DNA of 64,000 nucleotides from Stereocaulon alpinum (lineage: Eukaryota; Ascomycota; Lecanoromycetes; Lecanorales; Stereocaulaceae): assembly GCA_018257865.1 (NCBI GenBank), contig JAEUBA010000003.1, positions 1-64,000 on the forward strand, written 5' to 3'. The notes beneath the pieces were generated by a model. The model searched no databases. It worked only from the letters and a program-made list of their open reading frames with translations, and had not been told where the DNA came from. A program made the position numbers and the translations under genes. Shown piece by piece: positions 1-12,865 of the stretch; the first letter of the stretch is position 1; every line of letters begins with the position of its first letter.

Positions 1-960
1 AAAGGTTTCTTTCGCGTCTAGAGGGCCTTCAACCCCCCTAGATTTCCTAATAATGTAAGAGAACACCCTCATTAGTATATATAGATACTAGAATAGGCGT
101 ATAAATCAATCAATCAATCAATCCTACTTAGTATCTTTATTAAGATCTAAGTACTAGTTATAGGTATCCGCTTCGAGATTCTATTAAAATAGAAGGCAGA
201 ATACCTTTTCTTTACTAGCTAGGTCGTTAAGATCCTTATTTCTAATATCCCTCTTATATATCTACTCTATATCTTTAATATATTCTAAGGGGTCCTCTTT
301 CCTATCTCTTAATCTATAAAATACCTAAATCTTCGTAGGTACTATATTCCTTAGTTTACTAAGGGTAGGTAACTTAATACGTAAAGCTAGTAGAGATATA
401 CTAGGTATTAATATAGCCCTTTTCTTAGTTACTATTATAAGAATAGGTAGAGGTTAGTTAATAAGTTCTTTAGTTACTTATAGAGGTCGGTCGATAAGTT
501 CTTTAGTAGGGGAGGGGCTTAATAAGGAGGCTTTAAGAGAGCTTATATAGAATCCGTTACTTTAAGCTCTTATTCTAAAAGGGTAGGATTCCTTCTCTAG
601 TAACTTTAAATATACCCTACTAGCTTATATACTCTATTAGAAGGCTAGTAATACTAGTAAACGAGTATTAAATAGAGTTAATGGTATATACTTAATAAAG
701 TAATAGGCGGGATATTTACTATCTCTTTAGTAGTTACTTTTAAAATAATACTGCTCTATCCTTTAAGCTTTCCTTAGTACTCTGTTAAGTCCTTCTAACG
801 ATTTCCCTTATAAAATAAGTAGAAAGTAATCCCTTAGGTTATTAAAATTAATATAAGACGATCCCGGCTGAGCCCCTAACTAAAAGGTAATAACTAGCAC
901 GCAGTAATTAGAGATAATATTACAGCTAGGTAGCTAGTATTGATGTATCTAAGTAGGTGG
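1..960. repeat. AT-rich, RIP-like relic repeat DNA
   Basis: The block is very rich in TA, TAG and TAA in all frames and holds no open frame of useful length. Composition changes near 950-970 to ordinary mixed sequence. This is the usual look of transposon DNA degraded by repeat-induced point mutation. I could not identify the parent element. A short (AATC)5 tract lies at about 104-123. Confidence 0.7.
104..123. repeat. (AATC)5 microsatellite
   Basis: Five tandem copies of a 4-bp unit sit inside the AT-rich block. Confidence 0.8.
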
Positions 961-2154
961 GAGCTGCCTGCTAAAATATGGTGGCTAAGTCGGCCAAGGC
1001 GCTACTGTGGATCGCTACTGCTATTTCCTAGTGACAAGCACTGCTGCCAATTCCTTCCCAACAACGACAAGCTAGCCGCTTCCGTCACTTCTCCACCACG
1101 GCTTCTTTCGTGCAAGTGAACGATATCGGTGCGAAGAAGTAGAAAAAGTACTAGTCCACCTACAGCCAACGACACTTTCTCAGATATGTCTGGTCTAAGT
1201 CTCGTATCTGTGATGGACACGTCGTTATCGAATTCCTTCACACCTGCCTCCTTTACACCATTACTATTACGCAAAAACAAGTAGATCAGCCGGCCACTGT
1301 TCAGTAGTGGGGAACTCATCAAGGTGGCCTTGCGACTCGAATTTTAGCGAGAAATTATCAGTCAGATCGCTTGGTGTGCTCTTTGGACGTTCAGGGTAGG
1401 CTTGGAGGAAGACGGGCAACATATCTTGGACAAAGCTAGATATGGGGTGCTTAGGTCGCACTGGGAATACCTCAAGCAGCAACACGAACAGCTGTACCCG
1501 ATGTCCCTCGGCAACAACAGCCTTCTCTGCGCTTGGAGTGGGTTGTGGTCAGTCCTCATGGTTACTAGAGTTGTATTGATGAGTATTTAGGGTAATCGGC
1601 GGCGTTGAATATATAATCGCACGCACTAATTGGGCGATAGTGTAGCGAACTCTCCTGAAAATAGGCTGATCTAGTATTGGGAGGAACAAGTAAGAACGCG
1701 GTAGTAGTTCTCTGCTAAGCCGGCAAGGTAACTGTTTCCCAATGCATGTTACTAAGGTAGCCTTGGCGCTGCGCTTCACCAAGGTCAACTTACGCTACAA
1801 CAAGCTCGAGAGACTTGGTCTAGCTTTTTGCCGCCCCCATTGATCTCAGAAGAGGCTCCAAATTCGGCGGATTCCATCATGTCGATTGTCTTGCCGCTAG
1901 GCAGTTGACGGGCAATCTTTCTCATCAAAACTGCGGAGATACAACACGGAGCAAGTCATGAATTAGAATCAATTCCCTCCACTCTTCGGATCATCGAATC
2001 GGCAGACTGCACGCTGATGTCCATCTATACAGATCGCTACCGCCCAGAACAAACAACGCTCTCCATGCCTCGTACCTTGCTCTCCGAAAAGGAGATCTTT
2101 AGAATCGTAGAGTATGTACAAACCTCCGCTATCCTCGTCTCTATATCATGTGCC
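961..2154. other. Intergenic, no supported gene
   Basis: Mixed-composition DNA between the AT-rich block and the 3' end of vid21. Only short overlapping frames are present on both strands (for example around 1267-1590), with no recognisable domain, splice structure or start context. I see no gene. Confidence 0.55.
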
Positions 2155-5100
2155 CTACTGTCCTCCAGCTAAGCCCACTTGCCTTGCACTTGGACTCTGA
2201 CTAGGCCTCGGCCCGCTCTGAGCACTCCCACTCATCAACGGCGTCACACTTCTACTCCCACTCGGCCCACCGCCAGCACTAGCACCTCTCTGCTGGGAAG
2301 CTTGTTGACTTCGCATGTACTGTGCATACTGCGTATTCGACATTGCTTGCACAGAATTATTCCCATTTGTCATCATGGCTGCCTGCTGCATCGGACTAGG
2401 ATTTTGCAGACCTAAAGCGCTATTGTTTGCGATAGCGTTAGTATTGGCGGTTCCAGCAGCGGCTTGCATAGCATGCTGCCTGGCCTCGTTGGACATCTTC
2501 ATCAATGTCTCTGTAGTCATGCGACCTATCTGGTCCGGACTGGCTTGGGGGTGGCGCGCCTTGAACTGCGCCTGAATTTGGTTTACGGCCGGGGTCATGC
2601 CGCTAGAAAGTGCCTGAGGTTGTGCCATTCGTGGAGATGTGGACGATGCATTTATCGGCACAACACCGTTGATGGAAGGGCTGGACCTTCCCTGGAGTGA
2701 TGCGAGCATGTTCGGGTTGCTCTGAGATAGCAAATTCGGATTCTGCATGGGAGGAGAGCCGGCTTGGCCATTAGCTTGTGCCTGATGTTGGCGTTGCTGC
2801 TGACGGTAAACTTGTTCTGCTTGAACTCGAGCGACTTCGTGCGCCATACGTGGGTCCGATACCATGCTGGGAGGCAGTCGTTGCTGCATTTGCATTTGTG
2901 CTTGGAGATTAGGTTGCATTGGAGCGTGAGGTACGCCATGTGAATTGGTGGGAACTATGCCATGAGATTGACCATTGATCCCTCTTGGCGCCTGTCCAGG
3001 TCTTACAATGTCTCCTTGGCTTCCCCTTATTTGCCCATGAACGCTCGTAGCGGCCATGTTGGGACTATTGCCATTGGGTATGCCTGGCATTGGATTGCGT
3101 ATGGGTTGTATTCCATTGCTTTGTTGACTGACTTGCTGGTTGGTTTTTGCCGCTTGAGCAGCCTATGACATGTTTAGTCAGGACAACTGGCTTCCGATAA
3201 TAAATTAGAATAATACCTTTTGTTGCTGAAGCATCTGCGCACGATATTGCCTTTGCTGCTCTTCCATCTTCAACTGACGCTCGTACTTGAGGCGGCTGAA
3301 CTCTTGTGGAGTATGCATGATAGTTCTCTGTTTCACAGCTTCGTTGGCTTTCCTCATTGCAGCGAGACTCGCAACTGCTTCCAAGGTTAGTGGTGAACTT
3401 CGAAGACACTCCGATGGATATGAACCAAAAGAATGCTCGCAGAAGTCACAGATGAGCAGAAGGATAGACGTACCATGTTGTTGCTTGTGAATAGCAGTCT
3501 CTCGCTTCTTTGCCAACTTTCGCATAGCATCAATAAGGTGAATGTGCTTGGCGTTCTTTCTACGTTCAACAGAAAAGGGCTGGGTGGTACGACGCCGCAG
3601 TGGTATCTGTGCTGCATGGTTTCCTTGTGCCTGTTGTAGGGCTTGTTGCTGAGCTTCGACGGTCCTCTGAGCAGCTTGTAGCCTCGAATGGTAGGCTCGG
3701 AAGTAATTGATCTTGGCCATCTCAACCGGGAGGCCTTCGAGACTGATCCAGCGTTCAAAACATTCCCATGGTGTTCGCCTTTCGGCTCCAGAGTGGAACA
3801 ACGAGGGTGGGCTCAGGCAGCTCGATATTAAAGACCAGTTGTAGGCGTAGTCTCGGACAAGCTTTCGAAGCTCGTGATCCTCGTCCTGAGTCCACTGTGA
3901 AGATTGACGAGACTCAAAAAAACTCTGACTTGGCATGATATACTCGGAAGGGGGTCGGAAGGCATGGCCTGCATGAATGCGATCTCTTATATGTTTGTTG
4001 TCGGGATCGAACAAGGCAACATCCTCTTGCTCTGGCCTGACTGCATTCTCCATATGCTCAGGTGGATCGGCAAATTTGCTGAGACCAAATCGAGAGCTTT
4101 CATCTTCTGAATATCGGAATCGACTCCGCTTGCGCGGCGGTTCGTCTAGTTGAAGTGATATGATCTTGCCTTCCGCAAATTTTGAGACCGGTACCAAGGG
4201 CTTCTTCCACGCATCATCCGGTAAAATTTCACTTATACCTAGAGCGGCGTTCTGGACTTCGACGTTCGGTTCATATAGGGGTAGCTCAAGCAGCAGCTTT
4301 TCGGCCACCGGGCTTTTGTTGAGTCCAAAAATGAACATCTCAGGCGCTAATGAGAATAGCGCTGCAGGAGCATTTGCTGGCGAATCTTTTGCCTGGAGGT
4401 CGTCGTCATCTGTCGCCTCACTGGCCTCGTCATTGGTAGAATGTACTAGGTCTGGCGTAGATGCTGAAAACGATCTCGATTTTGCTCTTGTATAGGTAGG
4501 CCGTACAGTGACTTGCAAAGACTTACGTTCCTCTAATGAGCTAGCAATCCAGTCAGCACAGGCGTCCGCAGTGAATTTGGCAGCTGCCATCTTCCACTTC
4601 CGTTCTTCCCGAAAGTCTGTTCTCATCCATTTCATTTGACCCAGCAAAACATCCCAGTGTGTTACTGGCCTAGCAGGTTCCGCAGATCGTTCATATTGGC
4701 GAAGCGACCAGCGTTGATTGCTCTGCAGGTCATGAATTTTCGTTAGGATTTGGCATGCTTGCCGCTCGTTCAAGTCCGTGTAATAGTCGGAGGTTGTCAA
4801 AGTCTTGTGGGCGGTCTTGACGAGGTTGCTTAGCTGAGGTTGTCCAGGTGGTTGGAAAGCCTTCTGGGTGAACAGAGTCAGAAAGTAGTCTTTTTCTTCA
4901 GCAGGAGCTTCTTTATCGTCTGAGCGCTGACTTTGCGTGTTTTCGGAATTGCGAGGCCCAGAAAAAACGACAGTGGAAAGCTTGCTTCGTTCGTTTTCCT
5001 TAAGCTCGCTTAGACGTTGCTTGAAGGTTGCAGGGTCTGGAGACGCAAATGATGATGCAGATTTCGGAGTCTGAAGGGAGCCAAGATCATCTCTATGAGG

Positions 5101-6674
5101 ATCGCCCAGACCTCGATCAAACGTGCCCCGTTCGGCGTGAATGGGCGTGGCTTTCGGTGTCTCCCCAAGAATCTCTGAAACAGACTTGTGTCGAAGTGCT
5201 CCAGAAGAAACCCTTGTGGTCATCCGTTCTGGTGGTGACTGAGCGCTTGCCACTGCATGCGCTGATTTACTGGGTGTTGCGGAGCCCGAAGGCGTATTGG
5301 CAGCCGCTGTAGATGTGGTAGTAGGCCGGTTTCCTGAGATTGCGGTTGAACCAGGCATAGATAGCACACCAGTGTCGATCCGCATGGGTGGTCGTCGACT
5401 TAGAGTAATATCCCTTGATGCCTCACCGTTGATACCGTGGAACATATGGTCTCGTAAACCCAATGTTGCACTTGCCAAATGACCATTCGGCTCACTCGGA
5501 GCACCTTCATCACCTTGGCTCCCGCTCATCTGTTTGGTCAACTGTGCAAGGTGAGGCACGTTGTTCCCATCTGCATCCTCTATACTTCCATGGGTGAAGT
5601 GAGACGACAGGCTGTTTGGGGGTTGCATGGACTGATGTTCTTTGGGCCCAGAAACTCCATCAAACGTAGTGTCCGGGGTTGGGGCCAGCTGCATAGATCG
5701 AGCTTCTTCAAGTCTTAATTGCCCATCGGGCGTTGAAGGAGCCCCCGAGAAAGCTTCCGCTTGTGCAAGGTCCATCTGCAACTTGGATACAGCATCTGGT
5801 TGAGACGTGTCGTCCCTAGGCCGAGTCCGCTCAGCACTTGGAGAGGATCCTGCCTTTTGCCTTGGCATTGAGTCTCCCAGGGTAATGCCTCTTGGTTGAC
5901 TATTATCAGGACTGATCGTTCCATGCTCTTCACCATGTTGTTTATCCCGATCGAGGTGGCCGAGACGGTCCCTTTGGGCTTCCTGCGACGGCGAGGGTAC
6001 CTTGCGACTGTCCGTAGATCGCTGGTCCGACGGTGCCATGGACCCAACGTTATCTGTAGACAATGGCAATCCATCCACTGGGCGAAGACTTGGCTCCTGT
6101 CTTGAACTGCCATTGTCACCAAAGTCTACGGTATCAGTAGAGCTCGCCAGACTTTGAGGCTGTGCTTTGCTGGGGGCCCTAGTAGCTGATCCTTCTTGGA
6201 CTGAGACGCCCACATCTGGAGACCCGTCGTCAAGCCATTCTACGCGTTCTTGGTTGGGAGGGAGCCCAGGAACATGGCCTGCCTTTCCACCTTGCCTAGC
6301 TTGACCACTTGAAGCATGTTCACCGCCTCTTGAAAGCTCGCTTTGCTTTTTGGTTGGTCCATATGATAACGTACCGAAGTCATAAGAATCTTGGTGAACT
6401 TTTATCGGTTGCGCATTCGCATTAATGTGTTCATCAATTCGAGGGAGGGTCGAGGTGTCGAACCCACTGATCGAACATGATTAGCACCAAAGATTTTTGA
6501 GCATTTGGGGGCTTACTTTGGAAGGCTATTGGCTTCCAAAAATGAAGTTAAACTAATATCAGGGACTTTGATGTTGTTGATCTGGTAGATTGAAAGCGTG
6601 GAATTGAAGAGCGCGGTGAGGAGGGCGGAGTGCCTGGCTTGGGAGCGTCTTGATACAATACAACCGTTAGCCAT
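2155..6674 (-). CDS. vid21: Chromatin modification-related protein Vid21/Eaf1 (NuA4 scaffold)
   Basis: Model: complement of 2155-3162, 3217-6466 and 6517-6674, giving 1471 aa. The introns (54 and 50 bp) have GT-AG ends and branch sites. The start at 6674 is the first ATG after an in-frame stop. What is seen: a long disordered Ser/Pro-rich N-terminal half; an HSA domain at about residues 642-712 with the HWDVLLGQMKWMRTDFREE core and the basic stretch after it; a Myb/SANT domain at about 909-963 (QWTQDEDHELRKLV); and a Gln-rich C-terminus encoded mainly by the last exon. HSA followed by SANT is the signature of Eaf1/Vid21, the scaffold of the NuA4 histone acetyltransferase; HSA domains bind actin and actin-related proteins. 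It is divergent from MAK11 across 434 bp. The first exon is the weakest part: an alternative 5' exon near 6780 (starting MRLRL) could also splice in frame. Confidence 0.92.
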
Positions 6675-7108
6675 CAGTATTCATCAAATAAGGTATCAAA
6701 TGATGCGTAGTATGCGAATCATTGTCATGCTTGTCTTGTAGAACGAAACCTGCGAAGAGCAGACTTACGAAGCCTTAGACGCATTCTGGCTCAACTCCAA
6801 CGTTTCCGGCATCGAAGCTCACAATCTGCGATTCGTAGCAAACCCATCACAATCTCCTATAAATTTTGTAATCTCATAATCACGATTTACTGAGGCTGTC
6901 TTGATGATATCGCTCGATCGTCGTCGGTCGGGGGTTTATTGCGATGAAGTTGGGGAGGAATGATCGTCTTGGAGGGGCCTCCCGCAGCCTCAAATCTTCT
7001 GATTGCTAGGAATTTCACTTCAACGTCAGTCTACCCTCTATTCAACACCCTCTCTTTATCGACGCGTGTGGGAGGTGAAAAAGAAAATAAACTGTATTAG
7101 AACTGAAT
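6675..7108. promoter_or_regulatory. Divergent promoter region, vid21/MAK11
   Basis: A 434-bp interval between the two start codons that must carry both promoters. I see no clear TATA box. Confidence 0.5.
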
Positions 7109-8714
7109 ATGGGAAAAAGGAAGCGAGAAGAGCCAGAATTGTGTGAATCTACCGAGCTCTCAGTGGGAGTTGAAAAGAAGATAAACTTGCTTGATAGTGC
7201 CCCGAAATCTCGAGCGACTTCAATTACAGTCCAGATCATCGTTGGCACTTACGAGAAGGTCCTACACGGTGTGACGGCAACGGTCACAGGCCAGAACAAT
7301 TCGGAGCAGCCTTTAAGTGTGGGATTCGCGGATACATTCCTGCTCAGTCCCCATGGCTCTGCTATACGTTGCCTCGCCATTTCACCGCAGTCGTCCTCGG
7401 ACTTGTCCAAGTCGCAGAAAATTATACTTGCAAGCGGCAGCTCCGATCAGATCATCAACCTCTACCACATCTCCGCAGTAGCTCCGCCAAATGCGAAGCC
7501 TAAAGGCCCAGCTATACCCACATTAAGAGGGAACAATACCTTAGAAAACCCTAAGAACCGAGAACTTGGGTCTCTTCAACATCATAGCGCTAGTATAAAT
7601 GCTCTGTATTTCCCGACGCGCTCGAAGCTGCTGTCCGCAGCAGATGACAACACAATAGCTGTGGCTAGGACAAGAGATTGGACTGTACTTTCAACCATAA
7701 AAGCCCCTATACCAAAGGCTCATGGTCGGCCCGGCGGGGATACAGCACCTCTTGGTGGGACTCCTGCTGGAGTGAATGACCTGGCAATACATCCGAGTAT
7801 GAAGCTCATGGTGAGCGTTGGGAAAGGCGAGAAATGTATGAGGCTATGGAACCTGGTCACTGGGAAGAAGGCTGGGGTATTGAACTTCGAAAGAACCCTA
7901 CTTCAGGGTGTTGGAGAGGGGCGGTGGGCAAGCGGAGAAGGCAGGAGAGTGGAGTGGAACAGCCTTGGAGAAGAATTCGTTGTTGGGTTCGAGAGAGGCT
8001 GTGTGGTTTTTGGCATGGTATGGACGGCCCTGTAAGTATAGTCTGCCTCCAGGAAGCTAACTCTTTTCTTAGGATTCCAAGCCAAAATGCCGAATACTGC
8101 CTTCGCCCAGTACCAAGATTCACCAAATGCATTATACAAGCCTATCAGAGGACGTTACTGCTGCGAAAGATATTCTTGCAATATCTACAGAAGATGGTCG
8201 GATACTATTCTACTCTACCGCTTTGATGCCCGCTTCCAAAACAACACAGCCGGGCTCACAGCCTAGCTCACAGCCACATATTCCGATATTTGAGGCCATT
8301 GGCCAGTTAGGAGGTGCCGGAGAAGGCTTGACCGGCCGTATCAAGGACTTTGAGATCCTGAAAACGATAATTCCACGGATTTTGCTCGTTGTCACTGGGA
8401 GTAGCGATGGTGCAATACGGCTTTGGTTGCTTGATGAAGCCGAGCTCACGGACGTTTCGTCCGTACTGCAATGGCCAGAGCGTGGCACGGAAGAATCTAA
8501 AGCCCATGCCAGTAATGATAAAAGTTCAAATGCAACAACAACCCAAGTTGGATCGCTCTTGGCCACTTACGAGGCCGGGAATCGCATCACTTGTCTGAAG
8601 GCTTTTGTTATGTCAGATCCTGAGCAGTCTAAGTCACACGGGCTGGTCGAGGGCAATAATGCCAACCGTGCTGACAGTCTAGAAGGAAAGGAGGATAGCA
8701 ATCCGAGTAGCTAA
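7109..8714 (+). CDS. mak11: MAK11-type WD40 ribosome-biogenesis protein
   Basis: Model: 7109-8017 and 8073-8714, 516 aa. The 55-bp intron starts GTATGG after codon ATG 303. The nearby GTAAGT at 8032 looks stronger but puts exon 2 out of frame, so it was not used; with the chosen site the join reads FGM-DSKPK, a conserved stretch in this family. WD-like blades are visible at about residues 85-122 (ending in GSSDQIINLYHIS), 155-187 and 220-248, with more after the intron. Family knowledge: Mak11/PAK1IP1 proteins act in early 60S ribosomal subunit assembly in the nucleolus. The N-terminus is lysine/arginine-rich (MGKRKREEP), in keeping with nuclear location. The C-terminus is low-complexity and acidic. 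Confidence 0.9.
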
Positions 8715-9570
8715 TCATTCTGATACCCCAACAGTTGTCGAAGAACCGATCAGTGCCTACTGTTTGCGCTGCAGTGAAATTTCTATTCCCGATTTCAGCT
8801 ATTATGGCTCGCCGATAATTTCCAGACACTACGACACCGAGATAGAGGCCTGTGATATTATTATATGTCAAAAAGTGAGTTCTAGTATATAGAGACAGCC
8901 TCTCAATCACCTTAGATGTATTGCTACACAGTCTCGTCGACTAACAAGAAGTCCATACTACCCCAAGATGGCTCCCCAAATACAGGCCCGGAGCCACCAG
9001 AAGGAACCTCGTTGATCAGGCACTTAGTACACGTTGAGTACTATGGAGCTACCAATAAAATAGCCAATACGCAATCCTCACCCTCTATACACTCCCACGG
9101 TCTATGGGGTATATGTAGACCTACTGTGTTCCTGGTGGCGCTAGAGAATGGTGAATCGAATTGATTCGGTGGTTGTGGGGTGCTATATGCCAGGGGCGCC
9201 TTTGGGGCTCTGCTAAGGGGCTTCGTTAAGGGCTCGCTTATGGGGGCCCAAGCCGGGAAACATGACATTTTCCGTGGTCTTGACGAGACATCTTAGCGGT
9301 ATCGGTTTAAGGTTAGGGCAACTTAGACTCCCGCTATGCCCGCAGCGAAAATAACGATATAATTTGTAGCACCTTGCCTGAGTCACCAATGCCCTACGCA
9401 TACAAGCAACAACCAAAGCTCTTCTTCGAAAGATAAGAGGCTCACCAATTTCTCCTCCCATAAGGTATCCATCCCACAGATCAATACAAGATCTTCACGA
9501 TCACAGTAAAGGTTGAAGCGGATCAGAGAACTTACGAGCATAGAAAGCGCTCTTTATAGCCACCGCAATC
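8715..9570. other. Intergenic between MAK11 and eIF2-gamma
   Basis: 856 bp holding the 3' end of MAK11 and the promoter and leader of the eIF2-gamma gene. Short frames near 8916-9164 have no family features. I see nothing else. Confidence 0.5.
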
Positions 9571-11221
9571 ATGGCCACGAACGGCGACATGCCCTCAGAT
9601 GAGGAGTCGGGTCCCGAATCTCCCCAGGTGGAGGCGGCCAACGGACAGGAGGATGTTGAAGACTCGGCACCTCTCGACCAGCCAAGATCCGTGCTCAAGA
9701 AATCAGAACCTTTACCCGAAATCAAGAGACCGGAACTCCCAGAACAGCCCGATCCAGAAGATCTCGAAGTATCAACCTTGACACCTCTGTCCCCGGAGAT
9801 CATCGCAAGACAAGCTACAATCAATATCGGCACAATAGGGCATGTGGCTCACGGGAAATCAACGGTGGTAAAGGCGATATCTGGGGTACAGACCGTCAGA
9901 TTTAAGAACGAGTTGGAGAGGAATATTACGATCAAGCTGGGTTATGCGAATGCAAAGATCTACAAGTGTGACAATGAGGCCTGTCCACGGCCAACGTGCT
10001 ACAAGAGCTATAAGAGTGAGAAGGAGGTAGATCCACCGTGCGAGAGACAAGGCTGTGGAGGACGGTATAGATTAGTGAGACACGTCTCGTACGGTTTACG
10101 ATCAGTACATTGATACAAGCGCTTTACTAATAAGAGTCCAGTTTCGTCGATTGCCCAGGTCACGATATCCTCATGAGCACCATGTTGTCAGGCGCAGCAG
10201 TCATGGATGCCGCGCTTCTTCTCATAGCTGGCAACGAATCATGTCCGCAACCGCAAACGTCTGAGCATCTAGCAGCTATCGAGATCATGAAACTCGACCA
10301 CATCATCATTCTACAGAACAAGGTCGATCTGATGCGAGCAGAAGGCGCTGAGCAACATTACAAGTCAATCGAGAACTTTGTTCGCGGAACTGTTGCAGAC
10401 AAATCGCCCATCATTCCCATATCCGCCCAATTGAAATACAACATCGACGCAATTAACGAACGAATAGTTAACAAAATACCAATCCCCATCCGAGACTTCG
10501 GCGCTGCACCGCACATGATCATTATTCGTTCCTTCGACGTCAACAAACCAGGTGCGGAGATCGAAGACCTAAAAGGTGGCGTTGCTGGAGGCAGCATTTT
10601 AACAGGTGTCCTGAAACTTGGTGACGAGATTGAGATCCGACCAGGGCTAGTAACCAAAGACGAGCACGGCAAAATCAAGTGCAGACCAATCTTCAGCCGA
10701 GTCGTTTCATTATTCGCGGAACACAACGATCTGAAGTTCGCCGTGCCCGGCGGTCTGATCGGTGTAGGAACCAAAGTCGACCCCACACTTTGCCGAGCTG
10801 ATCGTCTCGTTGGCTTCGTGCTTGGTCTGAAAGGGCAGCTGCCTTCCATCTATACCGAGCTTGAGGTTAGCTTTGTGTTGCTACGCCGATTGTTGGGTGT
10901 CAAGACTGCGGACGGAAAGCAAGCTAAGGTAGAGAAACTATCGAAAGGGGAGGTTCTTATGGTAAATATTGGGTCGACGGCTACTGGTGCCAAGATAATC
11001 AATGTCAAGAAAGATGCTGCGAAGATTCAGCTTACGAGTCCAGCTTGCACTGAGCGTGGAGAGAAGATCGCGCTGAGTAGGAGGATTGACAAGCATTGGC
11101 GTTTGATCGGGTGGGCAAATATCGTTGAGTAAGTCCACACAGCTCCGGCCCTGCCTTTTACCTTTTTCGCCACGCTGATATTTCTTCCAGTGGTGTCACA
11201 CTTGAACCCAGCCTCGACTGA
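9571..11221 (+). CDS. gcd11: Translation initiation factor eIF2 subunit gamma
   Basis: Model: 9571-10088, 10142-11128 and 11191-11221, 511 aa; introns 53 and 62 bp. This is the GTP-binding core of eIF2, which delivers initiator Met-tRNA to the 40S subunit in the cytosol. Visible GTPase elements: G1 GHVAHGKS at residues 90-97; a cysteine knuckle (Cys133, 138, 143, 157, 162) typical of eIF2-gamma between switch I and switch II; G3 DCPGH at 176-180, which begins immediately after intron 1; and G4 NKVD downstream. Domains II and III follow, with the conserved RSFDVNKPG stretch. Intron 2 interrupts the last few codons, and the tiny final exon codes only GVTLEPSLD plus stop. The acidic N-terminal extension (about 70 aa) is usual for fungal orthologues. 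It is convergent with MPC1. Confidence 0.97.
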
Positions 11222-11633
11222 AAGGATATGGAAATTTGAGGAGACATCTCACGATCTCATGATGTACCAAAAGCTTTACGGAGTTCTTCATAGCGGGTTC
11301 TTGCTTGGCCGACGAGTCTGCATTATGGATGGTCTTACTTAGCATGACTGCGAACCGCTTGAAAGTTGACTCAGATCTTACAACATCCTGTCACCTTTCA
11401 CGAGATTAGAAGTACGTAGCAAATGGAGAACAAAATTCGAGTAACATGGCGAGCATGGGACTGTATGTGCCTTTGCTTATGCCCCCATCGTCTGTGACGG
11501 TCAAAACGCGAGAGCAATGTCAGCCGGCATATTGTCTTGATAGTCAGAAATACAGTGATCAGCAACTATATACAAAGGCATCACTCCTTGCCTTCAACAG
11601 CTCTTTCGAGTCCTCAGAACCTCCTTTCCACCC
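11222..11633. other. Intergenic between convergent eIF2-gamma and MPC1
   Basis: 412 bp containing both 3' ends. A frame reading forward through 11446-11913 is the antisense shadow of the last MPC1 exon. I see no gene. Confidence 0.55.
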
Positions 11634-12448
11634 TCATTTCACGACCTTGGCCTTCAATTCGCCCGCTTTCGCCTTTGCCTGGTCTACTATCCCCTGTGCA
11701 CTCTCCTTCGCCTCTTCAACCAATTCCTTTCCATCTGCACCAATTCTCCTGGCTTCTGCCTTCGCTTTGTCTTGTAGTGCCGCTTCCTTACCACCGAAGC
11801 TGCGAAAGTGTCAGCTTGTGTCCGTTTCCAGCCCGCTCAAAAACGACCCCGAAGATATGGCCCCGTCTCCAGATCTCCGTCCTCTTCCAAGTATTCCCTT
11901 CTTCCCAACATAATAGAGTCCCTACTAAGGTCGTCTTGTCGACCCTCTAGTCCCATTCGGAGTTTCATGGCCGAGTACCCAGAGTAAGAATATGACTTAC
12001 TTCCAATACTGTAGATAGCGATACCCCTGCGTACCCTGCGCGCCAAAATTCACAAAATGGCACGCAAACAGTAGATAATTCTTCGGCGAGACAGCGAATG
12101 CATAGCGCATGAACGTTCCAGAGTATAGAAGGAGTGCCGTGGTCATGCGGCCCGAGATACTGCGGGATTCCAGCTGTCAGACTTTGGTTTCTCCACGAGA
12201 TCAGGACAAGACGGAGGAGAAAGTCCTACATATCGGGATCCTTTTGCGTATCCAGCACGGCCGCGATTGGGATACCGAAATTGGATGCTGGACCCCAGAA
12301 ATCTGTTCGGTTGAGTCAGATGTCAGCTGTCTTCTTTCGGAGGTTATTCGCTTGAGAGGACTTGGTGGAGCGTACGTGTTGAGCAGAGGTAGTTGAGGAC
12401 CGGTTGCGACCGGATTTTGGCATTGAGAGCTGATATCGCGGCGGCCAT
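11634..12448 (-). CDS. mpc1: Mitochondrial pyruvate carrier subunit Mpc1
   Basis: Model: complement of 11634-11799, 12001-12159, 12230-12302 and 12376-12448, 156 aa. It imports pyruvate across the mitochondrial inner membrane together with an Mpc2/Mpc3 partner not found in this window. The family core is clear: [20 protein letters not shown], then the [17 protein letters not shown] and QGYRYLQYW segments forming the membrane helices. The last exon adds about 54 residues of Ala/Lys/Glu-rich helix, longer than the yeast protein. All three introns fall within the codon phases needed. The last intron (11800-12000, 201 bp) is the longest, and its first codon is a stop in the upstream frame, so retention would give a shorter protein ending soon after YLQYW. 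It lies downstream of and on the same strand as SmB. Confidence 0.95.
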
Positions 12449-12865
12449 TGTGAAGGAATGGGTTGGGATGAAGAAGTGGTAAGCTGAGAGAAGAGCTGGC
12501 GGTTTGTAGATTGGTTTACCTATCGCCGATAGGGCTAGGGCCCGGGTTAATGGGGAAGGCCGCTCGGAGTCGCGTGCTGCGCTTTTACTGCTATAATGGC
12601 ATAGATTTAATATTGGAATATATCTTGTAAATTGGAAGCTCTCTGTAGAGCTTGATCTATGCAGACTATGCCGTCGCTTTTGTGGTATATGGAAATCCCC
12701 TCCCTGAGCGCCAGGTATTGGAGCCCTTGGTTGCAGAATAGCTCTGTAGCTTTTGATGTCCTACCTCAGTCCACTCGAAGCTATGATGGTCTTTAAACTA
12801 CACCTCTCGACCGCTGGGTTGGTATTCGTCACGTTATTGGCCGTATCTCCTGAAGTCGAGAACCA
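12449..12865. other. Intergenic between MPC1 and SmB
   Basis: 417 bp carrying the MPC1 promoter and the SmB 3' end. I see nothing else. Confidence 0.5.

Noticed and set aside
3205..6213. Start of vid21 taken at codon 6213
   Set aside because: The codon there is GTG, and the frame continues upstream through a clean 50-bp intron to an ATG at 6674.
7834..8226. Forward frame overlapping MAK11 exon 1 and intron
   Set aside because: It is an out-of-frame shadow; the family alignment needs the 8018-8072 intron.
9501..9833. Antisense frame over the eIF2-gamma start
   Set aside because: It lies opposite a strongly conserved coding region and has no family features.
11446..11950. Two forward frames of 137-155 codons
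   Set aside because: Antisense to MPC1 exon 4 and intron 3; the Ser/Pro-rich translation comes from the reverse of a Lys/Ala/Glu-rich helix.
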